Part shown: positions 1 to 9,168 of the stretch, in pieces
Layout: the number at the start of each line of letters is the position of its first letter
How positions within the stretch are numbered: position 1 is the stretch's first letter
DNA from: Irineochytrium annulatum
Taxonomy: Eukaryota > Chytridiomycota > Chytridiomycetes > Chytridiales > Chytridiaceae
Assembly: GCA_027600665.1 (NCBI GenBank)
Contig: JADGJL010000575.1
Coordinates: 1 to 17,755, forward strand
Reading direction: 5' to 3'
Length of the DNA: 17,755 nucleotides
Notes under the pieces: generated by a model
The model's database searches: none
What the model was told of the DNA's origin: nothing
Seen by the model: the letters and a program-made list of their open reading frames with translations, nothing else
Position numbers and translations under genes: made by a program

Positions 1-1
1 G

Positions 2-1035
2 GGAGGTGGAGGTGGGGGCGGCGGGTCCGTTAAGGCAACGGTTCAAGAGGTGATGGAGTGGAATGTGAGGAGGGATGCTGAGTGGCAGGAGGTCTTCCAA
101 TCCGTCATGCTGAACCCGAAACCGCCGTCGAAGAACGTGCAACCCGAGTGAGTGCTTAAAACATCATTGGTTAGTTTGCGTTCGTCGGTCTGACCATCTT
201 CGCTCCTCGTCAGTTCCTGGGTATCTCAAATCGAGGTTCTCACTTACGATCCGATTGCATTCGGGCCGCCTCTGTTTCTTGGCCCGCAGTTCTCGTTCCA
301 CGTTTATGTCGAGGATAAGGGGCAGCTGAAGCAGCAGGCGGCCGCGAGGGAGGACGTGAACGGCCATCCGGATTTGTCCGAGCTTCCGCGCTCGGTTCCT
401 TTGGAGATTCGGAGGGAAACGCCGCGGCCGTATGGGTAAGAACATTAGACCAATCTTTTTCGTTGCTTTTGTCTATTATATTGCAAAAATTGGCTATTTA
501 CATTGGCTTTTATGTTAGGGTGGAAGGGAGCAAAGCGCGTCAGATCTTTCCCGTGGTCGGGTCGGATATGGGCACAGTGCTTGGCGACCTCAACTCGGCC
601 TTGACGGATGGCATCGACTTTACAAAGACGGCGATTGCGAAGCCGATCCAAAGAAGGGGTGAGCATCATTTCTATTTGCGTGTTCAATCATGCTTACCAT
701 CACCGCTTTTAGACGATCTCTCCTTCGAGGACGCGCTCGTGATCGACGACGACGTGGTGGGAGTTGACGCCATCGATCTAAACGGATCCCCGCCTGGCAC
801 GGACGCGAATGGCGCCGCGACGGGGAAGATGGGTTCCATTCGGAGCGCGTCGATGATGGCGGCGCGGTCGGGGCTGTCCGTGTGGCAGGCGGCGATGACG
901 GCGGTCGCGGGCGGCGGAGGAGGGAAGGAGAAGCCGACGGCGGTTGAAGATGCCAGCGGAGTCGAGGTGGGGGAAGGGGAGGATGATGTTGGGGACGAGG
1001 AGGAAGAGGTTGGTGAGGAGGAGGAGGAGGGATGA
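2..1035 (+). CDS. 3' end of an unrecognised gene with acidic C-terminal tail (5' truncated by window edge)
   Basis: I do not recognise this protein. Four exons join in phase: 2-147, 214-435, 519-658 and 713-1035 (TGA stop). Donors are GTGAGT, GTAAGA and GTGAGC, and acceptors are GTCAG, GTTAG and TTTAG. The visible part starts with a run of seven glycines. A globular-looking stretch follows, including PPLFLGPQFSFHVYVED (probably beta-rich), then a block ending FTKTAIAKPI. The last 60 or so residues are low complexity and end in a dense Glu/Asp/Gly tail, as in EEEEVGEEEEEG. There is no visible signal peptide or membrane segment in this part. The last intron (659-712) is 54 nt and has no in-frame stop, so retaining it would only add 18 residues. 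The gene is convergent with the GAF/cyclase-like gene. The reading frame is fairly secure; the function is unknown. Confidence 0.6.
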
Positions 1036-2019
1036 TGCAACATTATGTTGGGGATTTTTTTTAGGAGGAGGGGATAAGGGAGCATGAAGAGGGACCTATT
1101 CAATTCTCATTTACGGCTGGCGAATTCTCTTCTGATTTTCGTATCTTCGCTCCATATGTTCGTAGCTTATTTCTTTCTGTTGCTCGTGACTATTCCCTTC
1201 ACCTTCTACTTCCGCCGCCTCACGTTTAAGCTTACAGTCAACTACTCACCTTTCCTGCAGCCACTGTGTTCCTTATGCAACCCTTGAGATCATTTACTGT
1301 CTTCTTCTTCTTTCCTCAACTCTTTTTCAAGTTTACCTGACGCATTACGGAATCGAAAATCAATATAATTTATGAATCGACTGCGATAATAGTTATTTGT
1401 TTGTCCGCGCGTGTGATGGCGGGTTCCTTTTTGAATCGTGTGAAGAACGAGGAAACGATGTTGGGGGGCCGAAGAACAAAATGAAAAAAGCATAATAAAT
1501 GGTAGATTAAGGGTCGAGGATGCTATATGTAAATCTCTTCTTCGATATCGGCAGCACAGCAAATAAAGGACAAGGAATAGCTGGCTGCTGGGCCACGTGC
1601 CGGGGATCGTGAAGTCGAGGCCGGTGCCTTGCGCGGGTTCCACCTGAGCTGTCGTATTGTCGAGGATCACTTAAATATGCAGACTCCGCATAATATCTGC
1701 TTGATCACAGCTCGAAGCAAAGGTGTAAAGGGGCATTTGACTTGGTCCATAAATCCGCCGGGCATTTTCGCCCATATTGCTCTTCGCACTCAACCCTCTC
1801 CCCTCCTCCTCGCCGGCAGATAGGATTTATTTCCTGCCCTTACATTTAAGCCTCTAGACCCAGATCCCATCATGCTTATATGAGCTTTCTTATTTGCCAT
1901 AATGAATGTTGCGGTAGCATATGACATTTTGGGGCTCTGATTTTTATTCTAGTATGCAATACATATGCAGCTAAATACAACTGAGTCCTTGTGCAACTTG
2001 CAGATGTAACAACGTCAAA
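1036..2019. other. Convergent intergenic spacer (two 3' UTRs)
   Basis: This stretch of 984 nt lies between two convergent stop codons. It is more AT-rich than the coding DNA and contains pyrimidine-rich runs. Short open frames on both strands (1084-1287 plus, 1290-1670 minus) show no recognisable domain. An AATAAA appears on the plus strand at 1494-1499 and one on the minus strand at 1943-1948. I see no RNA gene or mobile element. Confidence 0.6.
1943..1948 (-). terminator. Putative AATAAA polyadenylation signal for the GAF/cyclase-like gene
   Basis: The plus strand reads TTTATT, which is AATAAA on the minus strand. It sits about 72 nt past the stop codon of the minus-strand gene, a reasonable distance for a 3' end signal. 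A hexamer alone is weak evidence. Confidence 0.35.
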
Positions 2020-5000
2020 TCACATCACCGAGCATGTTTTGCTCTTAACGGTGTCCTTCTTCGCATCCTTTACCTGCAAAGCCTTGGTCTCCGCCTCAAC
2101 CCTCTCCTTCTCCGCCATCTTCTCCCGCGCCTTCCGAACCCTGGCGGCCACGCTCAACATCCCGTCCTTGTTCTCCCCCGGCACCTGTCGGAAACTGTCA
2201 TCGTCCTCGTTCTCTTCCTCCTCGGCGCCCATTTGTGGCCCGATAAGCACGAACGACTTTGAGCAGCCCAGCCCTCGCATGAAGATCGTGCCTCGCGGCA
2301 TGAACTTGAAGAGACTCTCAGCCTTGGTTTTCACAAAGTCGGACACGAGGATGGTCGCGTTGGAGATACATTCGAGGTGGTAAGCGGTGTTCACTGTTCC
2401 GCGGTGTTAGCTTCGGAAGCGAATAACGAAACTTCTACCTAAAGATGACCAAGCAGACTCCAGAGCCTCCAAGTCGTCGGCCATCGCCCCGTCAATAGTG
2501 TCGCCGTGAATGCCGATACGGGCTTGAATGTACACGCCAGTCTCCTGGCCGTACTCAGCGAGAGTGAGAGTGAGGTCCAAAACCAGAGAAATGAGGTCGT
2601 GACAGGTTTTATTATCGTCGTTTAACCCTGTAACAGCCACTATAAAAATGTGCGTTAGTCGGTATAGACTGTAAGCTTGGGACACTTACGAAACTGGAAG
2701 CACATATGGAAGTTTAATAAATGGTTCATATGAGGATGTAAGATAATGACACCGAAAGTTAAGATACCCAACCCAACCAAAAATGCTGCTTACCAGATTA
2801 CCACGCTTTCTAACGTAGCCGATACCGTGCTGCTCCGCCAGAACGTCGAACATCTGCGAAAAGTCCGCAAAAAGCTCAACGCTCCCTTTTGTCCCGAGGA
2901 GGTCGGTCTCCTCCCCATGCTCCACTAGGGTGACCTCGGCGTCTCCTCCCCTCCCACTCCTCATCATCGCGATCGCCTGCGCCTGCGCCATCCCCTTCGG
3001 CTCCCCTCCGACAGTTCCGCTCATCACAAGCGAGTGGCTCGACCCCGCCTTCCCTCCCAACGCCGGCGGCGGCGGGGCCGACCCGAGCCTCCTCGGCGGC
3101 GGCGTCACGGGCTCGACGACGATGGCGAAGGGCGTGACCGAGAACGAGGCGCCGTGCTCCTCCATGTAGGAGTGGCCCGTCATGAACGTTCCGAACGTTG
3201 AGGTCGAGACGGTCGACACGCGCTTATTGGCCGTGCGCGCGTTCGTCGCGTGGAACTGGGTCCGGAGTTTTTGGAGGGTGGATTTGAGGTATTGACCGCC
3301 GGTGGAGGGGGAGAGGACGTGTGAGAGAGAAAGGTGGGTGTCCATGCGCTCCCAGAGGCTGGAGAGCTGGATGGCGGCGTGGCTCGTGAACTTCTCCTCC
3401 TAGAAACCGAAATCATTAGCATGGTGAGAAAGCGCAAAAATCGGGATAATATTACCAAGTGCGTAATAGGACGGAACTTCCCGGCGAAGAAAGCAACCAA
3501 CATCGCCGCAGGTCGCGAATACGACCAAATCAGTTCAGCGCAGCACCGTGAAACGTCCTGACCGACGAAGCGGCCGACCTGTAGCTGTATCGACACGGGC
3601 AGAGGGTCCAGCATCAAGGAGGAATCGAGTGAGAACGGCGAAGACGCGGCCTTTTTGTCGAGGCACATCATGCACAAATCCGTGAACTTCTCGTCTCCGG
3701 CGTTAAGCTGGCATGGAACCGCCAGCGAGTGAACCACCGAACGGATGACGCCGTCGGTCCCGGTTGCTATTTTAAGAATCATGATGTTTTTTGCCTTTAG
3801 CGCATTTCGTATTATCTCCAGCGACTTCGGCGTAAGTAAGTATCGGCCCACTTCGAAGGATAAGTACCTGCGCGATCGTTTGCTGGGCGCCATCCTCATC
3901 CCAATTTCTCCTCTTCTCGAGCTCAGCCAATCTAAGACGAGCTATCTGGAACGCCTCACGCTGCTCGGCGTCCCTCCGCTGCGTCAACATCTCCACTTCG
4001 CCCGTCGCCCACTCAGTCATCTGCCGCAGGATATCAGCCTCCTGCGCAGTAAATGACTTTCTAGCCGGTCCTCGTACGGATAGTGCACCGATTTTCACAC
4101 CGCCGCTCGTGACGAGTGGCGCTCCGGCGTAGAACTCCAACCCGCGCTTTGCCTGGCGGCGTAGTAGGAAGTTAGAAAAAAAATTTCATATTGTGCAGGG
4201 GTAGTCTGCTAACCATTGGCTTGTCTTTGAACCTCTGCTCGCGGCTGGCGTCGAGGACGACGAATCCACCCCGCTTATCATCCCGGATCGCATAATGACA
4301 GAAGGAATCGGCCCGCGACTCCTTTGTCAGCTCCGGCGAGAGAAAACCCCCACGGTCGCAAACGGACCACCAATAAACGGCGGTATTGTCGACGATTGTC
4401 AACATGCACACCTCCGTATTGAGCATCCGTGCCGTCAAGCTCGTAACGGCATCCAGACGCGAATCTGCACGGGGAAAGCACAAACGCGTTAGCGGTGCAA
4501 ACCCACGGTACCCGTTATAACGCGGGACCCACCTCGTCCAATTTCAAAGAGACCCATCCCGCGTATAGCGAGCAGCCGCTCCTTCTCCCGCTCCTCCGCG
4601 TTCATAGACAGCCCCAACAACTTCCCACCCATCATGCTCTGCTTTCTCCGCGCCATATTCTCCTCCTCCTCCTTTGGCGTCCTCGCGGAAGCAACCCTCC
4701 TGCGCTCTCCGCCGATCAGGCCCTTCTCCCGCAGTATGTCATCGATCCTTCCCTGAGCGTTCTCCTGTAGCGAAAAGGGGTCCAGCCCAAGCATTGTCTG
4801 ATAATTATACCCGCCCCGACTCGGGGGCGCGTACCTCCCGTTGGGCGACCGCGTTTGGTTGCGGTCGAGAGCGACGCTGGAAAAGGACATGCTGCCGGAG
4901 TTGACCTCGCCGCTCTCGAGCTTCCACCGCGAGTTCTCGGCCGCCCGACTGGAGGGCCGGCGGTTCGAGTAGATGCCCAGCGGGTCGCGGGCGTCGTCGC

Positions 5001-6000
5001 TCTTTCCCGAGGGGTTGCTCTGCGCCCGCCGGTGACTTGAGGAGACGAAGCCGGAAGCTGCGTAGTTTCCCGCAGCGGTGTTGATAGGCTGCAGCGGGAG
5101 GAATCCCGCGCCTCCTCCGCTCCGATGGCCGTTAATGGGAGTTAGCTTCGATTTGCCGAAGGACTGTTGAAGCAAGTCCTTCAGGTCTTGGTAAGGTTCC
5201 GTCTTCCGGGTCTTTGTCAGCGACTTGATGGATCCCGGCCTTGAGGATTTATTCGGGCTGTGCCACTCGTCGTCCTTTTGCCAGGTCCTGATTGCGTCAA
5301 CACCTGGCGCCTGTCCGCTTGGCGGCTGCCAGTTCACATCGATAGTTGTCGTCGGCTTGACGAGGTTATCGAGATCCCGCTCGATCTGCCTTAACTCCTT
5401 TGCCTGGGCGTCCTCGACCACGATGTTGTTCGCGTCCACGAGTCCGCTGTCTACGGCCGAGGCCCTCTTCACGCTCTCATTCGAATCGCGATTTTTCACT
5501 GACGCGCGCTTTCCCTTGGATCCCACCGATTTCCTGACGGAGATGTTGCTGTTCGACTTGCTGCTGAGGGACTTCGTTCGGTTCGACTTGGCGCCAGACC
5601 CCGCGACCGGATCCGCGGATGCATCAGTGAATGGAAGCTCAACGGACGAGCTTGGCATCGGCATCGGCATCGACACAGGCATCGGCGCCATGGGCATTGG
5701 CATCTGCATCGGCACCTGGATCGGCAGCATCGGCAGCGTCATTGGGATCTGTATCGGTATCGGTATAGGGTCAACGAGAAACGAGGCCTGCTTGCTCCCG
5801 ATGGGGATGACGGTGCCGTCCTTCCCAATGGCCGGCTCCACGACCCCTCCGGGCTGGTACGGCTGCGACGCCGCGGCCCACCCTCCGGCCTCTGTGAATG
5901 CGCCTGTCTGCCATTCTCCCAGTACGGTCCCGGTCGTCACGGGGACGACGGCGCCAGACGGGATCCCAGGGGCCAGTGGTTGGGCGTCATCTTGCTGCAT
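2020..6000 (-). CDS. GAF-GAF-class III cyclase homology protein with C-terminal CaaX box
   Basis: Eight exons on the minus strand: 6000-4533, 4464-4214, 4152-3868, 3824-3456, 3399-2794, 2693-2690, 2639-2439 and 2393-2020. They give about 1185 residues. Residues 1-480 look disordered, with a Met/Pro/Ile repeat (78-116) and Ser/Lys/Arg-rich stretches. GAF1 (about 485-625) has hallmarks of the bacterial-type fold: SFCHYAI, VVLDASREQRF, EFYAGAPL and GVKIGALSV. GAF2 (about 670-815) is more divergent and ends AAIQLSSLW. The C-terminal part (about 865-1090) follows the class III nucleotidyl-cyclase layout: VELFADFSQMFDVLAEQHG, a GNLFLAVTGL turn, QARIGIHGD, then VNTAYHLE. Expected catalytic positions look altered (GN for GD, His for Arg). 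The protein ends KSKTCSVM, a CaaX prenylation motif. ATG 6000 was chosen because the upstream open frame lies antisense to the neighbouring gene. Known fungal adenylate cyclases use LRR/RA/PP2C domains instead, so this is a different architecture. The likely role, inferred, is a membrane-tethered small-molecule sensor or pseudo-cyclase. Confidence 0.72.
2690..2693 (-). other. Predicted 4-nt microexon in the cyclase-like domain
   Basis: On the minus strand the sequence reads TTCCAG, then TTTC, then GTAAGT: a good acceptor, four bases and a strong donor. The flanking introns are 2694-2793 (100 nt, donor GTAAGC) and 2640-2689 (50 nt, branch GACTAAC, acceptor TATAG). Including the four bases is the only joining I found that keeps frame. 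It gives GNLFLAVTGL, which lines up residue for residue with the GDAYMAVAGL type of segment in class III cyclases. Skipping the exon breaks the frame or deletes this conserved turn. Confidence 0.7.
5654..5770 (-). repeat. Imperfect GGCATC-type hexanucleotide repeat inside coding exon (Met/Pro/Ile tract)
   Basis: The plus strand shows repeated GGCATC and related hexamers. On the coding (minus) strand this gives alternating Pro with Met, Ile or Val at residues 78-116 of the GAF/cyclase-like protein (for example PMQMPMPMAPMPVSMPMPMP). The frame is kept throughout. It looks like expansion of a coding microsatellite in a disordered region. Confidence 0.75.
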
Positions 6001-6114
6001 GTCACCCTTGTGAAAGCGGGTGTCAACTTTCGTGATCTCAACACCCTCATCCACGGACGATCCCGACGGCGGCGGGCTGGGGCCGGATCGACCGGAAAGT
6101 AACCCCCGAGCCTG
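6001..6114. promoter_or_regulatory. Divergent promoter region between GAF/cyclase-like gene and membrane protein gene
   Basis: Only 114 bp separate the two chosen start codons, so both promoters or 5' UTRs must lie here or overlap the neighbouring gene. The region is GC-rich and I see no clear TATA box. A plus-strand in-frame TAA upstream of 6115 supports that start. The assignment rests on both start calls being right. Confidence 0.45.
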
Positions 6115-7111
6115 ATGATCGACTTCTTTCCCCCACTGGTCCTCGCGGAGACGCCGTTCGCCCCCTCGTGGCTGGTGTCGTTCCACTGCCTCCGCTTCCT
6201 GGCATTCGCCGCTGTCGAGGTTCTGGTAGCCTAACATGCTTTAATGAGCGCGGTTTCTGAGTAATTTCGTCACTCAGGTTCTGGTCGCCTACCCGCTCTA
6301 CAGGATCATAGCAGTGCACTGGCTGGGTTGGGAAGGTTTGCATGCCTCCTCCCAGGCGCCTTGCTGATCGTTATTGGAAGGCCACGTCAAGAGTCCGGCG
6401 AAACACTTCAACGACATATCCACCACGCTCGGCTACTCGCTGTTTCTCTTCGCCTTTGGGAACTACAGCAACACAATCTCGCCCTGGATGCTAACCGCCA
6501 TTCCAGCCATGTTCGGATTCGGCTACTTGATGGAGGCGCCTTTTTTGCGACACTCGCTCGCGACCGTGCGTCGATGGCCCTTTGGCATGTGGGCGGTCGT
6601 GGTGTCGATCGTGGTTCTCGTTCTCGCCCTGATCGCGCACCACTTGAGGTTGGCGTACGTGGCGAGGATCGACGAGGCGGGACAGCAGAGCATCCTTGGT
6701 TGGTACGTGATCGGGATCTTTGGACTGCCTGTGGCCCTTGTCGCGGCAGGGGCGGCGGTGATCGCGGTACAGAATCGATCGGCTGGGGATGGGCAGGAAG
6801 CTTCCAGGGCACCGTCCGAGACGGAGCTTACGACTGATGCGAGGGCGATGGAGTCGCAAGCGAGCGACGAGGGGGTGGTAAAGAAGGAAGTCCGACGCCC
6901 ACCTTGGGGACGAGTGTCGCTCCATCCGCATCACTGGGGGATATTCTACTGCTTGGCCTTCTTCACAAGGTAATATTTTTGAATGCATGCCAGTGCTAAT
7001 TGAGCCGGCAAAAGATGGGAAGACACAGTCTCAAATATAGGTGCCGGGATTATCCTGGGCATTTATCTACACGGGGTTGCGGCGTACGGTCATGACTGGA
7101 TGATAGAGTAG
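6115..7111 (+). CDS. Multi-pass membrane protein, about 282 aa, family not named with confidence
   Basis: Four exons join in phase: 6115-6219, 6278-6335, 6381-6969 and 7015-7111 (TAG). The last intron carries a textbook TGCTAAT branch site and a GTAATA donor. About six hydrophobic segments are visible: near residues 18-45, a pair around 67-100, MWAVVVSIVVLVLALIAHHL, WYVIGIFGLPVALVAAGAAV, a segment starting HHWGIFYCLAFFTR, and NIGAGIILGIYLHGVAAYGH. A charged, probably disordered loop (about 190-225) sits between the fourth and fifth. The C-terminal HHW...GIYLHGVAAYGHD pattern reminds me of the membrane part of some fungal LCCL-domain proteins, but no LCCL domain is present and I hold this loosely. 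An alternative in-frame donor at 6226 would add two residues. Substrate and role are unknown. Confidence 0.68.
6220..6277 (+). other. 58-nt intron bounded by a direct repeat containing AGGT
   Basis: The exon-intron junction reads AGGTTCTGGTAGCCTA and the intron-exon junction reads AGGTTCTGGTCGCCTA. These 16 bases differ at one position and are spaced exactly 58 nt apart, the length of the intron. The donor therefore lies in the first copy and the acceptor's AG begins the second. Confidence 0.7.
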
Positions 7112-7581
7112 GCGTTGCATTCTCTTTCTCGGTTCCGCGCCGTTTTATTATAACAGTACTCACAAACTTGAATATAACGTACACATTCACCAAGTTCTAT
7201 AAAGCAAAGATTGTTCGTATCTAAACTCTGTTAACGTTTCATCATAGAAAATTGATTCGCATCTTCTTTTTCGCAAAACATGAATGCACAAAGGGCCCAT
7301 TGGCCTTTGCAGTTTATTTCCATATCATTTAAGAGGTCGCTAGCTACAATATTCACATGAGCGGAAATGGGATACACATAGAGGTTATTAGAATTGGGGT
7401 AGAACAGAGTACAAGTATGTTAAAGGAAGAACATCCACCCAAGCATCTCGGAAGTGCGTTGATATAACAAGCGGGGGCTAGCCTCAAAAGATGAAGGCAT
7501 CACCACTCTCGACAAAATATCAGCAAATTTCCAAGAAAACCGGTTTCCATCCCTCCCGTCACGTTGGTGTCGACCAAGTGT
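7112..7581. other. Convergent intergenic spacer
   Basis: This stretch of 470 nt lies between the stop codons of the membrane protein (plus) and the sugar porter (minus). It is AT-rich, with no open frame of note, and presumably holds both 3' UTRs. I see no RNA gene or repeat. Confidence 0.6.
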
Positions 7582-9168
7582 TTACTTCTTCTCGGCGGCC
7601 TCGATCTCGATGTCGCTAGCGGTCGGGACGGATCCGCCGAAGACGGCGTCCATCTCCTCGAGTGTTTTTCCCATCGTCTCAGGGACAAACACGTAGGTGT
7701 AAATGCACATAACGAAGCCCATGGAGGCGAAGATCCAGTACACGGTGGGGGCGGTGTTGAGGGCGGCGAAGACGATAGGGAAGAAGTATCCGATGATGCC
7801 GTTGGCGCCCCAGTTGGTCATCGTGGCGATGCCGGTGGCCTTGGCGCGGATGCGGAGCGGGAAGATCTCGGCCTGGTAGGACCAGACGACGGGTCCCCAG
7901 GTGGAGGCGAAGTTGAAGAAGAAGATGTAGACGGCGATGACGGCGCCCCAGGCGAGGGACTGGTTGCCGTTGTTGGCGGCCGTCAGGAAGGCGTAGACGA
8001 GGGCGTGGGCGATGCCCATACCGAGGCCGCCCCAGACGAGGAGCGTCTTGCGGCCGTACTTCTCAATCATGTACATGCCGGGGAAGGTAGCGACGAAGTT
8101 GATGAAGGCGTTGGCGAGGGGGAAGGCGACAATCGTGTCGGCGTGCTTGAAGCCCATGCCGGCGAAGATGGTGGCAGAGTAGTAGAGGATGACGTTGATG
8201 CCGGTGAGCTGCTGGAAGACCTGGTTCCAGAAGCCGATGGCGACACGGCGGCCGATGCCCTTCTTGGCGAGCTCAGTCCAGGAGGCAGAGCCGATGCGGC
8301 GCTCGTACTCAACACCCTGGCGGATAGCGTCGTACTCGGCGATGACGGCGGAGTCGTTCACGTCAAGGGAGCGGAGCTTGGCGATGACGGCCTGGCCCTC
8401 CTCATTGCGACCCTTCTCAGCGAGCCAACGGGGCGAGAGTGGGATGAAGTAGACGAGGATGACGAGGAGGATCGCGGGGGCGACCTGGACGCCGAGGGCA
8501 GCGCGCCACTCCGTGGAGGAGGTGTTGTCGACGGACTTGATGATGATGACATTAATGGCAGTGGCGACGAAGATACCTTTTGTTAATCGCAAAAGTTAAT
8601 TCGTGCATGTAGCACTCCAACAGCAAAACATACCGAAGGTGATCATCAGTTGGTAGATCGTAGTGAGGGTGCCGCGAATGCTCGACTCGGCCGTCTCGGC
8701 GATGTAGAGCGGGACGACCATGGACACGGTGCCGATAGCAAGGCCAGAGATGAAGCGGCCGGCGAGAAGCATGCCATAGGCAGAGGCGAGAGACTGAATA
8801 AGCCCGCCGACAGCGAAGAGCCCGCCGCCGATGATGATCGAGTACTTGCGGCCGAGCGTATCGGCGACGACGGAGAAGACGGCAGCGCCGCCCACACAGC
8901 CAAACAGGAAGGTGGAGGTGATGTAGCCCGAGATGGAGGCCGCGTTGTCGGACGCGACCCATGCGCCGGACGCATTCCGGGTTTGCATACCGAAGTCCTA
9001 ATTTGCGGATGTTAGCAAGGAAAGATCTAAAAACAGGAATAGTTAAGTAAGAACCTGCGCAAACTTGTCCATGCCGAGCACTTGGCCAATAACGCCGATT
9101 TCATAACCGAAGAGCAAGCCGCCCATACCGGCCGCGAAGGCCACGACCCAGTTGTACACTCCGGGCAT
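7582..9168 (-). CDS. MFS sugar porter (hexose transporter family), 490 aa, complete
   Basis: Three exons on the minus strand: 9168-9055, 8997-8634 and 8576-7582. Both introns are 57 nt and one has a TTGCTAAC branch site. Start ATG 9168 follows a pyrimidine-rich leader and opens straight into TM1 (GMGGLLFGYEIGVIG). Sugar-porter marks are ADTLGRK (83-89) between TM2 and TM3, GRFISGLAIG and PLYIAE (118-139), SPRWLAEKGR (about 207-216) at the end of TM6, FQQLTGINVILYYS (280-293) in TM7, EKYGRK (331-336) and VPETMGKTLEEMD (457-469) after TM12. The usual PESPRW has Leu in place of Glu here. Length and twelve-helix layout match a full plasma-membrane monosaccharide:H+ symporter or facilitator. The exact sugar cannot be read from the sequence. 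Confidence in the family is very high. Confidence 0.95.

Noticed and set aside
684..1103. 139-codon minus-strand frame rich in Ser/Pro
   Set aside because: It is the antisense of the acidic GAG/GAC-rich tail of the left-edge gene.
1290..1670. 126-codon minus-strand frame in the convergent spacer
   Set aside because: Its composition is irregular, it lies in an AT-rich 3' region, and I see no motif or splice partner.
5225..6013. 262-codon plus-strand open frame rich in Gly-Ile repeats
   Set aside because: It is the antisense of the Met/Pro/Ile repeat and disordered exon of the GAF/cyclase-like gene, and overlaps its start.
6001..6237. Upstream extension of the GAF/cyclase-like frame to an ATG at 6237
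   Set aside because: It would run antisense through exon 1 of the membrane protein gene, and the added residues look like reversed coding sequence.
6408..6988. Minus-strand frames of 134 and 165 codons
   Set aside because: They are shadows of membrane protein exon 3, with Arg/Pro/Ser-rich translation and no motifs.
7564..8586. 340-codon plus-strand open frame opposite the sugar porter
   Set aside because: It is the mirror of a GC-rich transporter exon. Its Gly/Asp/Glu/Val-rich translation has no domain features, while the minus strand has all sugar-porter motifs.
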